DNA of 64,000 nucleotides, taken from contig NZ_JADPFC010000002.1 in assembly GCF_015668195.1 (NCBI RefSeq), forward strand, positions 124,001 through 188,000. The letters run 5' to 3'. Position 1 is the stretch's first letter. Every line of letters starts with the position of its first letter. The position numbers and the translations under genes were made by a program. This stretch comes from Romboutsia_C sp015668195. Its GTDB lineage: Bacteria; Bacillota; Clostridia; Peptostreptococcales; Peptostreptococcaceae. Below are positions 43,147 to 52,461 of this stretch, piece by piece. The notes beneath the pieces were generated by a model. It was not told the origin of the DNA. It saw only the letters and a list, made by a program, of their open reading frames with translations, and searched no databases.

Positions 43147-43722
43147 TTAATAGTCGTAATTTGTACAATTTTCACAAAGTACTATTTTTATTTTATTGTT
43201 AAATACATTTTTATATCCTAATAAAAATTCATTTAATTCAGCATCTACTAAGTTTATTTTTTTACTACTACATAATATGACTTTTTCTTTATCTATTATA
43301 ACTTCTATGTCATTTGTATCATTTTTTATATAAGTAGTTACACAACCTTTAGTTTGTATCTTATTAGCATATTTTTCATAAAATGATGTTGTATTTTTTA
43401 TAGAATTTATACTCTCTTCACTAATATTAGACATGTCTAAATTTGCTGGATCTATTCCAAAGCTTTTAAGTTGATCTTCTACTTCTTGAGGATTCATCCC
43501 ATATCTTTCCATAAACTTTTTTTGTATATTCATAAATTTCTCATAAGATATATTATTATCCTTCATATAATCAAATATCTTCTTAGAAAATTCAGCCATT
43601 GTCATACTTCCATCCATTACTGAAAAATATAAATTATATATATACTGTTCAAACTTATCTACATCAGAATCTTTAGCCTTATTTTTTAAATGATTAAAAT
43701 CTATTATTCTATCGTCAGACAT
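43147..43722 (-). CDS. Conserved clostridial protein, DUF3867-like
   Basis: The 191-residue soluble protein has an acidic helical N-terminal two-thirds (FEQYIYNLYFSVMDGSMT, MAEFSKKIFDYMKDNN, then YGMNPQEVEDQLKSFGIDP) and a small beta region at the end (EVIIDKEKVILCSSKKI, IKIVLCENCTNYDY). The pattern MDGSMTMAEF with MERYG is what I associate with the clostridial DUF3867 group, though I hold this family name loosely. Two Cys close to the C-terminus (CENC) might bind metal or be redox-active. Single gene. Confidence 0.6.
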   Translation of the reverse strand: MSDDRIIDFNHLKNKAKDSDVDKFEQYIYNLYFSVMDGSMTMAEFSKKIFDYMKDNNISYEKFMNIQKKFMERYGMNPQEVEDQLKSFGIDPANLDMSNISEESINSIKNTTSFYEKYANKIQTKGCVTTYIKNDTNDIEVIIDKEKVILCSSKKINLVDAELNEFLLGYKNVFNNKIKIVLCENCTNYDY

Positions 43723-43988
43723 ATTTATCCTCCTTTAAAAATCTTTACTTGTATATGATTATAACATATTTACATAGCTTTAAATTATTATTTATATAAT
43801 ATATTTGTCCAATTTCAATAAATAAAAATCTTCCATTTATTATTTAATCTATTTTCATATAAGTCTTGTGTTTATCTATATTATAATTGGAATTTATTTA
43901 ACTTAATTATTTAATAATTTTACTTTATATGATATATTTTTATATGTAATATGATTTATTGGAATATTTTTAACTTGGAGGTAAAATT

Positions 43989-44336
43989 ATGGAAATAAAA
44001 AGATTTGAAACAACTGAAAGAATGAGTAAGGCTGTTGTTCACAATAATACTCTTTACTTATGTGGTCAAGTTCATGCTGAAGGTGATATAAAAGAACAAA
44101 CTGCTAAAGTTTTAGAGAAAATAGAGGATTTATTAAACAAGTATGGTTCAGATAAAAATCATATGTTATCAGTTACTATATATATAAAAGATATGAAAGA
44201 TTTTGCTGATATGAACTCTGTTTGGGATGCTTGGATTGAAAAAGGATTTGCTCCAGCTAGAGCATGTGTTGAAGCTAAGATGGCTAGAGAATGTCTTCTT
44301 GTTGAAATGAGTGTTGTAGCTGCTATAAAGGAATAA
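43989..44336 (+). CDS. RidA-family protein (enamine/imine deaminase)
   Basis: The 115-residue protein has the RidA/YjgF fold: VVHNNTLYLCGQV, then VTIYIKDMKDFADMNSVWDAW, and the closing APARACVEAKMA-type active-site loop with the conserved Arg. RidA removes reactive enamines such as 2-aminoacrylate formed by PLP enzymes. It lies alone, convergent with glpK. A TTGGAGG site precedes the ATG. Confidence 0.92.
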   Translation: MEIKRFETTERMSKAVVHNNTLYLCGQVHAEGDIKEQTAKVLEKIEDLLNKYGSDKNHMLSVTIYIKDMKDFADMNSVWDAWIEKGFAPARACVEAKMARECLLVEMSVVAAIKE

Positions 44337-44348
44337 TAGAATATAAAT

Positions 44349-44375
44349 AAAAAGATGGTTTTATACCATCTTTTT
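44349..44375. terminator. Terminator between ridA-like gene and glpK
   Basis: AAAAAGATGG pairs with CCATCTTTTT around a seven-base loop; it covers the stop codon of glpK on the other strand. Confidence 0.85.
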
Positions 44376-45880
44376 TAATCTTCTTCTTCTTCCCACTCCA
44401 TAGCTCTTTTTACAGCTTTTTTCCATGTTTTATATAGCTTCTCCTTTTTACATTTATCCATTTTAGGAGTAAACTCTTTATCAACTCCCCACTTAAACTT
44501 TATATCATTCTTACTTTTATAAAACCCTACTGAAAGTCCTGCCAGATAAGCAGCTCCTAGTGCTGTTGTTTCTATAACCTTTGGTCTATCTATATTTACA
44601 TCTAATATATCTGATTGAAATTGCATTAAAAAATTATTGCTACTTGCTCCTCCATCTACCTTTAAAAACTTAAGGTTTATATTTGAATCTTGCTCCATAG
44701 CATTTAATACATCTTTAGTTTGATATGCTATAGATTCTAAAGTAGCTCTTATTATATGTTCTTTTTTAGCACCTCTACTTAAACCTACAATAGTTCCTCT
44801 AGCATACATATCCCAGTAAGGTGCTCCAAGACCTGTAAATGCCGGAACAACATATACTCCATTGGTATCATCAACCTTTAATGCATAACTTTCACTGTCC
44901 TTAGCTTCTTTTATCATTCTTAATTCATCTCTAAGCCACTGAATAGATGCACCTCCCATAAATATGCTACCCTCTAATGCATATGTAATTTTATTGTCTA
45001 TTCCCCAAGCTATAGTTGTTATTAAACCATTTCTAGATTTAACTATTTCTTCACCTGTATTCATAAGTAAAAAGCAACCTGTCCCATAGGTGTTTTTTGC
45101 ACTTCCCTTTTCAAAGCATGTTTGTCCAAATAACGCAGCTTGTTGATCTCCTGCACACCCTGATATTGGAATTTCTGCACCTGCCATCATCATAGAATCA
45201 GTATGTCCATATACATAACTAGATGGATATACATTTGGAAGCATTGATTTTGGTATATTAAGCTCTTTTAATATATCTTCGTCCCACTTTAACTCTTTTA
45301 TATTATACATCATAGTTCTTGATGCATTAGAGTAGTCTGTAGCATGAACTTTTCCTCTAGTTAGATTCCATATAAGCCAAGTGTCAACAGTACCAAATAA
45401 TAATTCACCATTATTGGCTTTCTCTCTTGCTCCTTCTACATTATCTAATATCCATTTTACCTTAGTAGCTGAAAAATAAGCATCTATTAAAAGACCTGTT
45501 TTATCTTTTATTATTTCTTCTAATCCTTTGTCTTTTAATTCTTTGCATATATCTGATGTTCTTCTACACTGCCAAACTATTGCATTATATATAGGTTTTC
45601 CAGTACTTTTATCCCATACTATAGTAGTTTCTCTTTGATTAGTTATTCCTATTGCAGCAATTTCTTCCGGTCTTATTCCCTTAGTTTCTATTACTTCTCT
45701 CATTACTCCACTTTGTGTTCCCCATATTTCCATAGGATCATGCTCTACCCATCCAGATTGTTTATATATTTGAGTAAATTCTTTTTGCGATTTACTTACT
45801 ATTTCTCCATTTTCATCAAACAATATAGCTCTTGAACTTGTTGTGCCTTGATCTAGAGATATTATATATTTCTTTTCCAT
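44375..45880 (-). CDS. glpK: Glycerol kinase
   Basis: GlpK phosphorylates glycerol to sn-glycerol-3-phosphate. The 501-residue sequence has the FGGY kinase features throughout: SLDQGTTSSRAI at residues 5-16, GWVEHDP, TNQRETT, WQCRRTSD, DTWLIWNL, GCAGDQQAALFGQ, NTYGTGCFL, TGLGAPYWD, and VDGGASSNNFLMQ. No glycerol facilitator or GlpD dehydrogenase is adjacent. The gene is monocistronic in this window and ends in a terminator shared with a RidA gene. Confidence 0.98.
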   Translation of the reverse strand: MEKKYIISLDQGTTSSRAILFDENGEIVSKSQKEFTQIYKQSGWVEHDPMEIWGTQSGVMREVIETKGIRPEEIAAIGITNQRETTIVWDKSTGKPIYNAIVWQCRRTSDICKELKDKGLEEIIKDKTGLLIDAYFSATKVKWILDNVEGAREKANNGELLFGTVDTWLIWNLTRGKVHATDYSNASRTMMYNIKELKWDEDILKELNIPKSMLPNVYPSSYVYGHTDSMMMAGAEIPISGCAGDQQAALFGQTCFEKGSAKNTYGTGCFLLMNTGEEIVKSRNGLITTIAWGIDNKITYALEGSIFMGGASIQWLRDELRMIKEAKDSESYALKVDDTNGVYVVPAFTGLGAPYWDMYARGTIVGLSRGAKKEHIIRATLESIAYQTKDVLNAMEQDSNINLKFLKVDGGASSNNFLMQFQSDILDVNIDRPKVIETTALGAAYLAGLSVGFYKSKNDIKFKWGVDKEFTPKMDKCKKEKLYKTWKKAVKRAMEWEEEED

Positions 45881-46182
45881 ATTAATCTCCTTACTTTATT
45901 AATAAATATATACATATATATTACCACAATAAATAAAATAGCTAAATTATATTATTAAATAATAAGAATATGTTAATTTATACTGTTCCTTATATTTATT
46001 AAGTTTTTATAACTCATTTATTTCCTTTTTTTTAATTATATGATAAAATAATTAATATATTTTGCTTTGCTTGAATATAAATTTTAATAACAAACTTGTA
46101 CATAATATAAATGTAATGACCTTTAAGTTTCAAGCATGACATCGTTATTATATCTAATATTAATTAAATTAGGAGGATTAAT
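45881..46182. other. Divergent intergenic region before glpK and a small membrane protein gene
   Basis: The 302 bases are A/T-rich. An 8-base inverted repeat (TGCTTGAA at 46068-46075, TTCAAGCA at 46129-46136) encloses about 53 bases on the plus side and could mark an operator or a structured leader. I see no known riboswitch. Confidence 0.4.
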
Positions 46183-46635
46183 ATGGGCTTAAAAGACAAA
46201 TTCGCAGAATCATTTGCTAGATCAAAAACAATGACTGGCCCTGAAAAAAGAGCTAATGAAATAATGGGTAAACTACTTATGAAAAAAGCTATAATTCCTA
46301 TTGTTTTAATGGTTATCATTATGATAGTTGGTATGGTTGCTAAGATAAATGGTTGGGCTATACTTGCAGTTAACTTATTAGTTGCTCTTGGGACTTACTT
46401 CTACATAAAAAAAGCTGGGGAAAAATATCAAAACTTCAAGCCTTATGTTGGTAACTTAATCAGTCTAGAGAAAAAAGGTAAAAATGAGTACGTAGCTATA
46501 ATAAAACAAGGTAAAATGCCAATAAAATTAGAAATAAACTATGGTGGAGAAGACCTTGAAGGCCTTAAGAAAAATCAATTAGTTCAAGTTAGTTACAATC
46601 CTGATGCTAAAATAGCTATAGTTGTAACTAGATAA
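46183..46635 (+). CDS. Small membrane protein of unknown function
   Basis: I do not recognise this 150-residue protein. It starts with a charged, helical 32 residues (KDKFAESFARSKTMTGPEKR), then has two hydrophobic helices (IIPIVLMVIIMIVGMV and AILAVNLLVALGTYFYI). The last 70 residues are soluble and beta-rich, with Lys and Gly (ISLEKKGKNEYVAIIKQG, then IVVTR). The tail resembles a small OB- or SH3-like barrel. AGGAGG precedes the ATG. It has a terminator, so it is probably transcribed alone. Confidence 0.6.
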   Translation: MGLKDKFAESFARSKTMTGPEKRANEIMGKLLMKKAIIPIVLMVIIMIVGMVAKINGWAILAVNLLVALGTYFYIKKAGEKYQNFKPYVGNLISLEKKGKNEYVAIIKQGKMPIKLEINYGGEDLEGLKKNQLVQVSYNPDAKIAIVVTR

Positions 46636-46636
46636 T

Positions 46637-46664
46637 AAAAAAGTCTTCATTAGAAGACTTTTTT
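46637..46664. terminator. Symmetric terminator
   Basis: AAAAAAGTCTTC pairs perfectly with GAAGACTTTTTT around ATTA, serving convergent genes. Confidence 0.88.
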
Positions 46665-46920
46665 ATTTATTATAAACATATTTTTTATATATTTTAAGTG
46701 CTTTAGCCAATTGATCAGGGCAAGATGTTCCTCTATTTTTACATGGTATATCTTCAAGATTTTTTATTATATCATCAATATCTTTACCTTCAACTAGATG
46801 CTTTATTCCTATAGCATTTCCACTACATCCACCCTCAAAAACTACATCTTTTAATATATTTTCTTCTATATCCATTAATATAGACTTTGAACATACACCT
46901 TTAGTATAATACCTATACAT
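46663..46920 (-). CDS. TSCPD-domain protein (TIGR03905 type)
   Basis: The 85-residue protein has the small TSCPD domain: KGVCSKSI near the start, VVFEGGCSGNAIGIKHLVEG, and the name-giving TSCPDQLAKAL. The domain occurs at the C-terminus of class II (B12-dependent) ribonucleotide reductases, where its Cys pair may relay electrons. Stand-alone copies like this one are common in clostridia with unknown role; it has six Cys. Confidence 0.85.
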   Translation of the reverse strand: MYRYYTKGVCSKSILMDIEENILKDVVFEGGCSGNAIGIKHLVEGKDIDDIIKNLEDIPCKNRGTSCPDQLAKALKIYKKYVYNK

Positions 46921-47080
46921 ATCTATCCCACCTTAATATATTTTATAAATTAATTTCTTAATTAATGTATATACTAATTAAACACTAAATATTTCATATA
47001 TTTTTTATATAGATATAATAATGGTAGTATTTGATTAATTTGTATGCTTTAATTTATTTATAGATTAAATTTGAAGGGGT

Positions 47081-47494
47081 GTGTTTATTATTTCAAAAGA
47101 ATTTCTTGATAAATACTTTAAATTTTTATTCTTATTTTTTTGGCCTATAGTTTGGTACAACTATGTTTCTATTCCTACTATGAGAATTGAGATATTTATG
47201 TTTTCATTATTTTTAATAGCATCTATAGTTTATATAATAATGATTCTAAAATCTATTAATAAAGTAAAAGATATAGATGTATTATATAGAATAACTACAA
47301 TTTTAGCATTTATATTATTTTTATGTAGCTATTTATTATTCTCTAAAAACATAATACTGCTTATTTTAAAACTAATCTCCCTATTTATATACTTTTATGT
47401 TTCTTGTATAAAAAATTTCAAATACAATGAAAATGAAGGTGTTGTTGGAATGCTATCATCACTTTTGCTTATAACCATTACTTTTTCATATTAA
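47081..47494 (+). CDS. Membrane protein of unknown function
   Basis: The 137-residue protein has four hydrophobic helices (FLFLFFWPIVWYNYV, IFMFSLFLIASIVYIIMIL, ITTILAFILFLCSYLLF, ILKLISLFIYFYV) and short charged loops. I know no family for it. The start is uncertain: the GTG at 47081 follows AAGGGG with only one to three bases between, which is tight; an ATT at 47087 would be better spaced but is a rare start. The gene faces the same way as the parvulin gene. Confidence 0.5.
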   Translation: MFIISKEFLDKYFKFLFLFFWPIVWYNYVSIPTMRIEIFMFSLFLIASIVYIIMILKSINKVKDIDVLYRITTILAFILFLCSYLLFSKNIILLILKLISLFIYFYVSCIKNFKYNENEGVVGMLSSLLLITITFSY

Positions 47495-47602
47495 TACATA
47501 TTTAATATAAAATTTGGAAATGTTAGACATATAAGTTTTTTTCTGATATCATTTAAATTGAAAGTAATATTAATTATAAACTTACATAAAGGAGTAACAA
47601 TT

Positions 47603-48358
47603 ATGGAAAGAAAAGTTTTAGCAACAATTGGAGAAAAAGAAATCACTAACTACGATGTTGAAAGTGCTCTACAAAGCTTAGAACCATATCAAGCTATGCA
47701 CTTTAATAGTGAACAAGGTAAAAAGCAATTATTAGATGATTTAGTTAACCAAGAATTATTCTATATGGAAGCTAAAGAAAATGAATTACATAATGATGAA
47801 GAGTTCAAAAATGAATTACAAAGAGTTCAAGAAAATATGTTAAAGCAATATGCTATAAACAAAGTATTAACTAGTATATCTTTAACTGAAGAAGAAAAGA
47901 AAGCTTTCTTTGATGCTAATAAAGATAAATTCAATAAGCCAGAAACAGCTACTGCTAAACATATATTAGTTGAAACTGAAGAACAAGCTAATGATTTATT
48001 AAATAAAATAAAAGCTAATGAAGTATCTTTTGAAGATGCAGCAGCAGAACATTCTACTTGCCCTTCTAAAGAAGCTGGCGGAAACTTAGGATCATTCCCT
48101 AGAGGACAAATGGTTCCAGAATTTGAAGAAGCAGTATTCAATATGGAAAAAGGTGACGTAGTAGGGCCTGTTAAAACTCAATTTGGATACCACTTAATAA
48201 AATTAGAAGATTTAAATAAAGGTGGAGAATCTGAATACGAAGAAGTTAAAAATGAAATAGAAAGAACTTTAATGTATCAAAAACAAACAGAAGTTTACTC
48301 TAAAAAATTAAATGATCTTAGATCTAAATATGGAAATATGATTAAGTTAAATGACTAA
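47603..48358 (+). CDS. Parvulin-type peptidyl-prolyl cis-trans isomerase, cytoplasmic
   Basis: I choose ATG 47603 behind AAAGGAG; this gives 251 residues starting MERKVLATIGEKEITNYDVE. A SurA/trigger-type helical N-terminal part (about 1-110) is followed by a PpiC domain at about 118-210 with TAKHILVETEEQA, FEDAAAEHSTCPSKEAGGNLG, and GPVKTQFGYHLIKLED, and a helical end. Unlike PrsA it has no signal peptide or lipobox, so it likely acts in the cytoplasm. The upstream extension in the same frame is probably untranslated. Confidence 0.9.
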   Translation: MERKVLATIGEKEITNYDVESALQSLEPYQAMHFNSEQGKKQLLDDLVNQELFYMEAKENELHNDEEFKNELQRVQENMLKQYAINKVLTSISLTEEEKKAFFDANKDKFNKPETATAKHILVETEEQANDLLNKIKANEVSFEDAAAEHSTCPSKEAGGNLGSFPRGQMVPEFEEAVFNMEKGDVVGPVKTQFGYHLIKLEDLNKGGESEYEEVKNEIERTLMYQKQTEVYSKKLNDLRSKYGNMIKLND

Positions 48359-48360
48359 AA

Positions 48361-48388
48361 ATAAGACCTAGTATATACTAGGTCTTAT
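48361..48388. terminator. Palindromic terminator
   Basis: A perfect 28-base palindrome, ATAAGACCTAGTAT and its complement, separates the parvulin gene from the convergent CBS gene. Confidence 0.75.
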
Positions 48389-48389
48389 C

Positions 48390-48794
48390 TTATTCCTTTA
48401 ATTTATTGTAACAATACTCTATTATATCTTTTCTTTTTATTATCCCAATAAAAATTTCTTGGTCATCTATAACAGGAACAAAGTTCTGATTCATAGACTT
48501 TGAGATTAAATCTTCTATATTAGCGTTAACGTCAACAGGAGAATTATCCTTTCTTCTTTTTACTTCTTTTATAGGAATATCCTCTACTCCCTTTAAATCT
48601 AGCGAAAATTCATTTTTTAATGTCCACAATAAATCTCCTTCTGTTATAGTCCCAACATACTTCCCCTCATCATTGATTATGGGAATAGATGAATATCTAT
48701 GATATTCCATCTTCTCTAGAGTTTGCCTCATAGTGTAGTTTTCATATATATATGCAACTTCACTCTTAGGTGTTAGAAAAAATAATATATTCAC
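48390..48794 (-). CDS. Tandem CBS-domain protein
   Basis: I choose the GTG at 48794, seven bases after GGAGGTG, giving 134 residues. The product is a bare pair of CBS domains: MRQTLEKMEYHRYSSIPIIN with GKYVGTITEGDLLW, then NIEDLISKSMNQNFVPVID with FIGIIKRKDIIEY. Such pairs bind adenine nucleotides and regulate partners. The partner is unknown. Single gene. Confidence 0.87.
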   Translation of the reverse strand: MNILFFLTPKSEVAYIYENYTMRQTLEKMEYHRYSSIPIINDEGKYVGTITEGDLLWTLKNEFSLDLKGVEDIPIKEVKRRKDNSPVDVNANIEDLISKSMNQNFVPVIDDQEIFIGIIKRKDIIEYCYNKLKE

Positions 48795-48995
48795 TATACT
48801 GCACCTCCAATAAGTAAACATTAATTAATTTATATACAAAAGTATTATATTCTTCTTTCTCTCAACTATAATTTTAACATATTTTTATATATATTTTAAT
48901 TTAAAATATGTTAAAATAATTTTTTTTATTTAAGTTATTTTTTATGGGTATATATTAAATGAAATTATTTATGTTTTAAATTTGGAGGGATAACA

Positions 48996-49763
48996 ATGAA
49001 ATTTGATTATAATATAGAAATTAATAGTTTTTTAAATAAAATATATGAACATAAGGTATATGAAATAGCATATGAAAATAATTTGTACAATATAGATGCT
49101 AAAGTTTTAAAAGATAAATTTGATTTATTAAAAAATACAAAAATATATTTAGGAAGCGATATGCATGAATTTATAATAAATTTAATTCCTAAAGGTAAAG
49201 ATGGATACTACTTTAGATGTGAAATAGCCAACTATCACAACTACTCTTTTCCTAGACTTTATGACTATAAGGGAGAGCCTCTAAAAAATACTAATTACAA
49301 TAGATATGGTGTACAGCTTTGGGAATCTCATATGAATGACTTACTTATAGAAGATATTGAAGGTAAATTTAATCAAGCTGATTTTATAGATTTTATAGAT
49401 AATAATTTATTAAGTCTTATTTGTAAAATAAATGAATATATTAAATCTCGTAGAGATAAAGAAAAGATAGTTATAAAATTTGAAGATAAAAGCGAAATAT
49501 TAGATATAGTGAAATCTCTAATATTAAATGGAGGCCTTGATTTATCTTATGCTGAATTTTTAACTGATATGGACAAATTAAGAGATGAAATGATTAAGTT
49601 TAGCACTCCTTTTCATATGTACAATGAATTTGATAAATTAGAAGATGATACTCTTTATTGTTTAGATAATTTTTGTAAATACAATTCTTTAGATTTATTT
49701 GATGCTTTAATTAATGAAAAAGGATTTAAATTTATAGATGGGGTTGGACTTGTAAAAGAATAA
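48996..49763 (+). CDS. Protein of unknown function
   Basis: The 255-residue product is soluble, acidic, with no motif I recognise. The first half is mixed, with strands (KIYLGSDMHEFIINLIP, YYFRCEIANYHNYSFPRLYD); the second half is helical with many Asp/Glu and Lys (FIDFIDNNLLSLICKINEYIKSRR). It has a GGAGGG site. I see no operon partner; the next gene, a cold-shock gene, is on the other strand. Confidence 0.55.
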   Translation: MKFDYNIEINSFLNKIYEHKVYEIAYENNLYNIDAKVLKDKFDLLKNTKIYLGSDMHEFIINLIPKGKDGYYFRCEIANYHNYSFPRLYDYKGEPLKNTNYNRYGVQLWESHMNDLLIEDIEGKFNQADFIDFIDNNLLSLICKINEYIKSRRDKEKIVIKFEDKSEILDIVKSLILNGGLDLSYAEFLTDMDKLRDEMIKFSTPFHMYNEFDKLEDDTLYCLDNFCKYNSLDLFDALINEKGFKFIDGVGLVKE

Positions 49764-49777
49764 TTAATAGTGAAATT

Positions 49778-49800
49778 AAAAACGCCGCTTAATTGCGGCG
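49778..49800 (-). terminator. GC-rich terminator of the cold-shock gene
   Basis: CGCCGC pairs with GCGGCG around TTAATT and is followed on the minus strand by TTTTTAA. It lies about 50 bases after the csp stop. The 100 percent G/C stem is striking in this genome. Confidence 0.75.
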
Positions 49801-49846
49801 GGTGTTTCACATACTACTAGACTTACTAATATATATATGAAATTAA

Positions 49847-50047
49847 TTATAATTTAACTACGTTAGCAGCTTGAGGACCTTTAGCACCTTCAACTATTTC
49901 GAATTGAACGTTTTGTCCTTCTTCTAAAGACTTGTATCCATCAGCAGCTATAGCTGAGAAATGTACGAAAACATCTCCTTCACCTTCTACAGATATGAAT
50001 CCAAATCCTTTTTCATTATTAAACCATTTAACTACACCAGTTTTCAT
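49847..50047 (-). CDS. csp: Cold-shock protein (CspA/CspB family)
   Basis: The 66-residue protein is a single OB-fold cold-shock domain with RNP1 KGFGFISV (13-20) and RNP2 VFVHFSAI (26-33). It binds single-stranded RNA or DNA and melts structured mRNA. The 5' leader between promoter and ATG is only about 60 bases, so it lacks the very long leader of E. coli cspA. Codon usage is enriched for the few favoured codons, in keeping with high expression. Confidence 0.96.
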   Translation of the reverse strand: MKTGVVKWFNNEKGFGFISVEGEGDVFVHFSAIAADGYKSLEEGQNVQFEIVEGAKGPQAANVVKL

Positions 50048-50111
50048 TTAATAGATCCTCCTAAAAACACACAAAAATTATTTAGCTACAAATGTTTGCA
50101 ACTTTATTATT

Positions 50112-50140
50112 ACTTTAACATATATACATATCATTGTCAA
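50112..50140 (-). promoter_or_regulatory. Promoter of the cold-shock gene
   Basis: On the minus strand TTGACA at 50140-50135 and TAAAGT at 50117-50112 with a 17-base spacer. This gives a short leader before the csp ribosome-binding site. Confidence 0.65.
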
Positions 50141-50175
50141 ATGTTATTAAGTTTATACGTATCAACTTATAGATT

Positions 50176-51321
50176 CTAGTAGTGTACCTTAATTAAATGA
50201 AATCTTATATCTTTGTCACTCCACCCTAAATCCCATGGTACTAGTAATCTATCTGTATTGTGACAAGTTACTAAAGGATATCCTTTTGAGTCAAGTCCTG
50301 TTACAGTTGATACGTGAGTTATTCTGCCCCCTTTTTCATATGCTACAAAATCTCCCGGTCTTAAATTATAAGCTTGTTTATAAACATCTTCATAACTTCC
50401 TTTTGATATTAAACTTCCTCTACCACTATATAATATATAATTTTTAAAAGCCTGTGCATTTACCCATGCTTTAGTTCCTGCACCATCTGCATAGTTCCAC
50501 GTATCATTTTTTTTGAACCTTCCACTTTCAAACATTATTTGAGATGCAAAGTTTGCACAGTCTCCACCTTCTGGATTATAATCTCTGTAATTTGAGTTAA
50601 ATTTTAAACCATTTTCTTCATCAGCAGCTGCTCCACAATACTTATGTGCATATTCTATGGCTTTTATTTGCTCTTGCTTTAAATCTAATATTGTAGGCTT
50701 TTGCATACTTATATAATTTTTTATGTCTTCAGATTTTATATTATCTAAGTTTAAAGAATCAGCAAATGGATCTGTATACCATTCTTTAGTTATTATATAT
50801 TGATCATCTATTATTTTGACATTTATATAATGATAAGTTCCTATTCTACACATATTTATAATATCTGGTTCTTTATCATATGAATACTTATACTCTGTTG
50901 AAACTGTACATATAATGCCGTATAAACCTTCTTCCTTTTCTTTTACTTTTTTGATTTTCACTTTTGCTTTTATATCATTAAACTTAACTCCTTGTTTACT
51001 AGACCAATTTTCTAGGTATTTCATCTTTTTTACTTCATGTTCCCATGCCCATAAACCAAACTTTTTATCTACCTCATATAATTCTTTTAGCCCTTCTTCA
51101 TTTTTATCAAGTATTGCTTTATTTCTATGATCAAATAGTTCTTCAAGAAGAAGCTTGTATTTATTATTTTCGCCATCTTCTATTTTACTTACTTCGGTAG
51201 AGTTTGATTTTATTATTAATTCACCTTCTTTTATATATGAATATAATCCAATAGCTATCGTTAATGATAATGATATAATTATAATTTTAGCATACTTATT
51301 TTTAATATTAAGTTTTATCAA
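50176..51321 (-). CDS. Secreted/anchored protein with amidase (CHAP/NlpC-like, Amidase_6) domain
   Basis: I choose the TTG at 51321, seven bases after AGGAGG, giving 381 residues. There is a signal anchor (IIIISLSLTIAIGLYSYI, near 12-29). The middle (about 50-200) is a helical and beta domain without clear homology. The last 160 residues are a cysteine peptidase-like Amidase_6 domain with the nucleophile Cys in GGDCANFASQIM and the His in THVSTVTG, and PGDFVAYEKGG between. It may cut peptidoglycan or a peptide at the surface. It is monocistronic. Confidence 0.85.
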   Translation of the reverse strand: MIKLNIKNKYAKIIIISLSLTIAIGLYSYIKEGELIIKSNSTEVSKIEDGENNKYKLLLEELFDHRNKAILDKNEEGLKELYEVDKKFGLWAWEHEVKKMKYLENWSSKQGVKFNDIKAKVKIKKVKEKEEGLYGIICTVSTEYKYSYDKEPDIINMCRIGTYHYINVKIIDDQYIITKEWYTDPFADSLNLDNIKSEDIKNYISMQKPTILDLKQEQIKAIEYAHKYCGAAADEENGLKFNSNYRDYNPEGGDCANFASQIMFESGRFKKNDTWNYADGAGTKAWVNAQAFKNYILYSGRGSLISKGSYEDVYKQAYNLRPGDFVAYEKGGRITHVSTVTGLDSKGYPLVTCHNTDRLLVPWDLGWSDKDIRFHLIKVHY

Positions 51322-51549
51322 TGTCACACCTCCTAAAAGCAATTTATGTATTCTCTTGATTTATATTATTATATCCAAACATATTAAAAATAATTTTAAT
51401 TTATTTAAAGCTTTTACTCTCTCAAATCTTTGTAATATATATTTAAATAAATTGTAACCATACATTTTATTTTTTGTAATTATATATTTGTTTTTGAATT
51501 TTTTAGTAGTAATATATTTATATAAATATTTTTATAGGGAGGTGCTATT

Positions 51550-52371
51550 TTGAAGAAAATAGCTGCTATTCATGATTTATCAGGTATAGGTAGATGTTCT
51601 TTAACTGCTGCAATACCTATATTATCTGCATTAAAAACTCAATGTTGTCCTTTTCCTACAGCAATTTTATCTAGTCAAACAGGCTATCCTAAATATAGTT
51701 TTTTAGATTTTACTGATCACATGAGAGAATACTCTAATGTTTGGTCTGAGCTTAATATTAATTTTGATTATATCTACAGTGGTTTTTTAGGCTCTAAAGA
51801 CCAAGTAGATATAGTAATTGACTTTATAAATAAAAATAATAATTCTTTTGTAATAGTAGATCCTGTAATGGGTGACAATGGAAATATGTATTCTATATTT
51901 GATAACGATATGTGTAAAAAAATTAAAAATTTAGTAAAGATATCTAACCTTACAACGCCAAATATAACTGAGGCATGTCTACTAACTAATAGAAGTATTT
52001 CTGATATTGGTAGTTTAACTAAAAAAGATGTTATTGATATAGCTAAAGAAATTTCTCAATTAGGCCCTGAAAAGGTGATTATAACTGGAGTGGTTCAAGA
52101 TGGTTATATACTAAATATAGGATATGATAAAATCAGTGATAATTATTTTATCACTTCATTTGAATATAACAATTTATCTTATAGTGGTACTGGTGATATA
52201 TTCACATCTATTGTGTGTGGGTTATTAGCAAATGGTCATGATTTAGAATTTGCTATTAACAAATCTAGTTATTTTGTTCATAAAGTAGTAAACTATACAT
52301 CTAAATTTGACACTGATAGAAACGATGGTATTATGTTTGAATACTTTTTAAATGAATTAACTTGCTTATAA
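51550..52371 (+). CDS. pdxY: Pyridoxal/pyridoxamine kinase-like protein (PfkB/ThiD fold)
   Basis: The 273-residue protein has AAIHDLSGIGRCSLTAAIPIL at the start, which is the PdxK/PdxY signature, VVDPVMGDNG in the middle, TPNITEA, and the GTGDIFTS anion hole with catalytic Asp near residue 217. PdxK/PdxY phosphorylate pyridoxal to pyridoxal phosphate; in clostridia this group is called pyridoxamine kinase. A TTG start follows AGGGAGGTG. Single gene, so symbol is by similarity. Confidence 0.85.
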   Translation: MKKIAAIHDLSGIGRCSLTAAIPILSALKTQCCPFPTAILSSQTGYPKYSFLDFTDHMREYSNVWSELNINFDYIYSGFLGSKDQVDIVIDFINKNNNSFVIVDPVMGDNGNMYSIFDNDMCKKIKNLVKISNLTTPNITEACLLTNRSISDIGSLTKKDVIDIAKEISQLGPEKVIITGVVQDGYILNIGYDKISDNYFITSFEYNNLSYSGTGDIFTSIVCGLLANGHDLEFAINKSSYFVHKVVNYTSKFDTDRNDGIMFEYFLNELTCL

Positions 52372-52461
52372 TGTAGGTTATATTACTTTTAAATATGTAG
52401 TATATATTACCTTCTTAAATTATAAACTGTAATATAGTATTTTTTATAAAGGGAGGTATAT

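Noticed and set aside
46068..46136. 8-base inverted repeat upstream of a small membrane gene as a riboswitch
   Set aside because: Only one pair of short arms and no known conserved core; listed only as an intergenic note.
47827..48141. 104-residue ORF antisense to the parvulin gene
   Set aside because: Contained fully within a well-supported gene and lacking a ribosome-binding site.
48361..48388. Perfect palindrome as operator or mobile-element end
   Set aside because: It sits between convergent stop codons, where it fits a transcription terminator; no direct repeat or recombinase is nearby.
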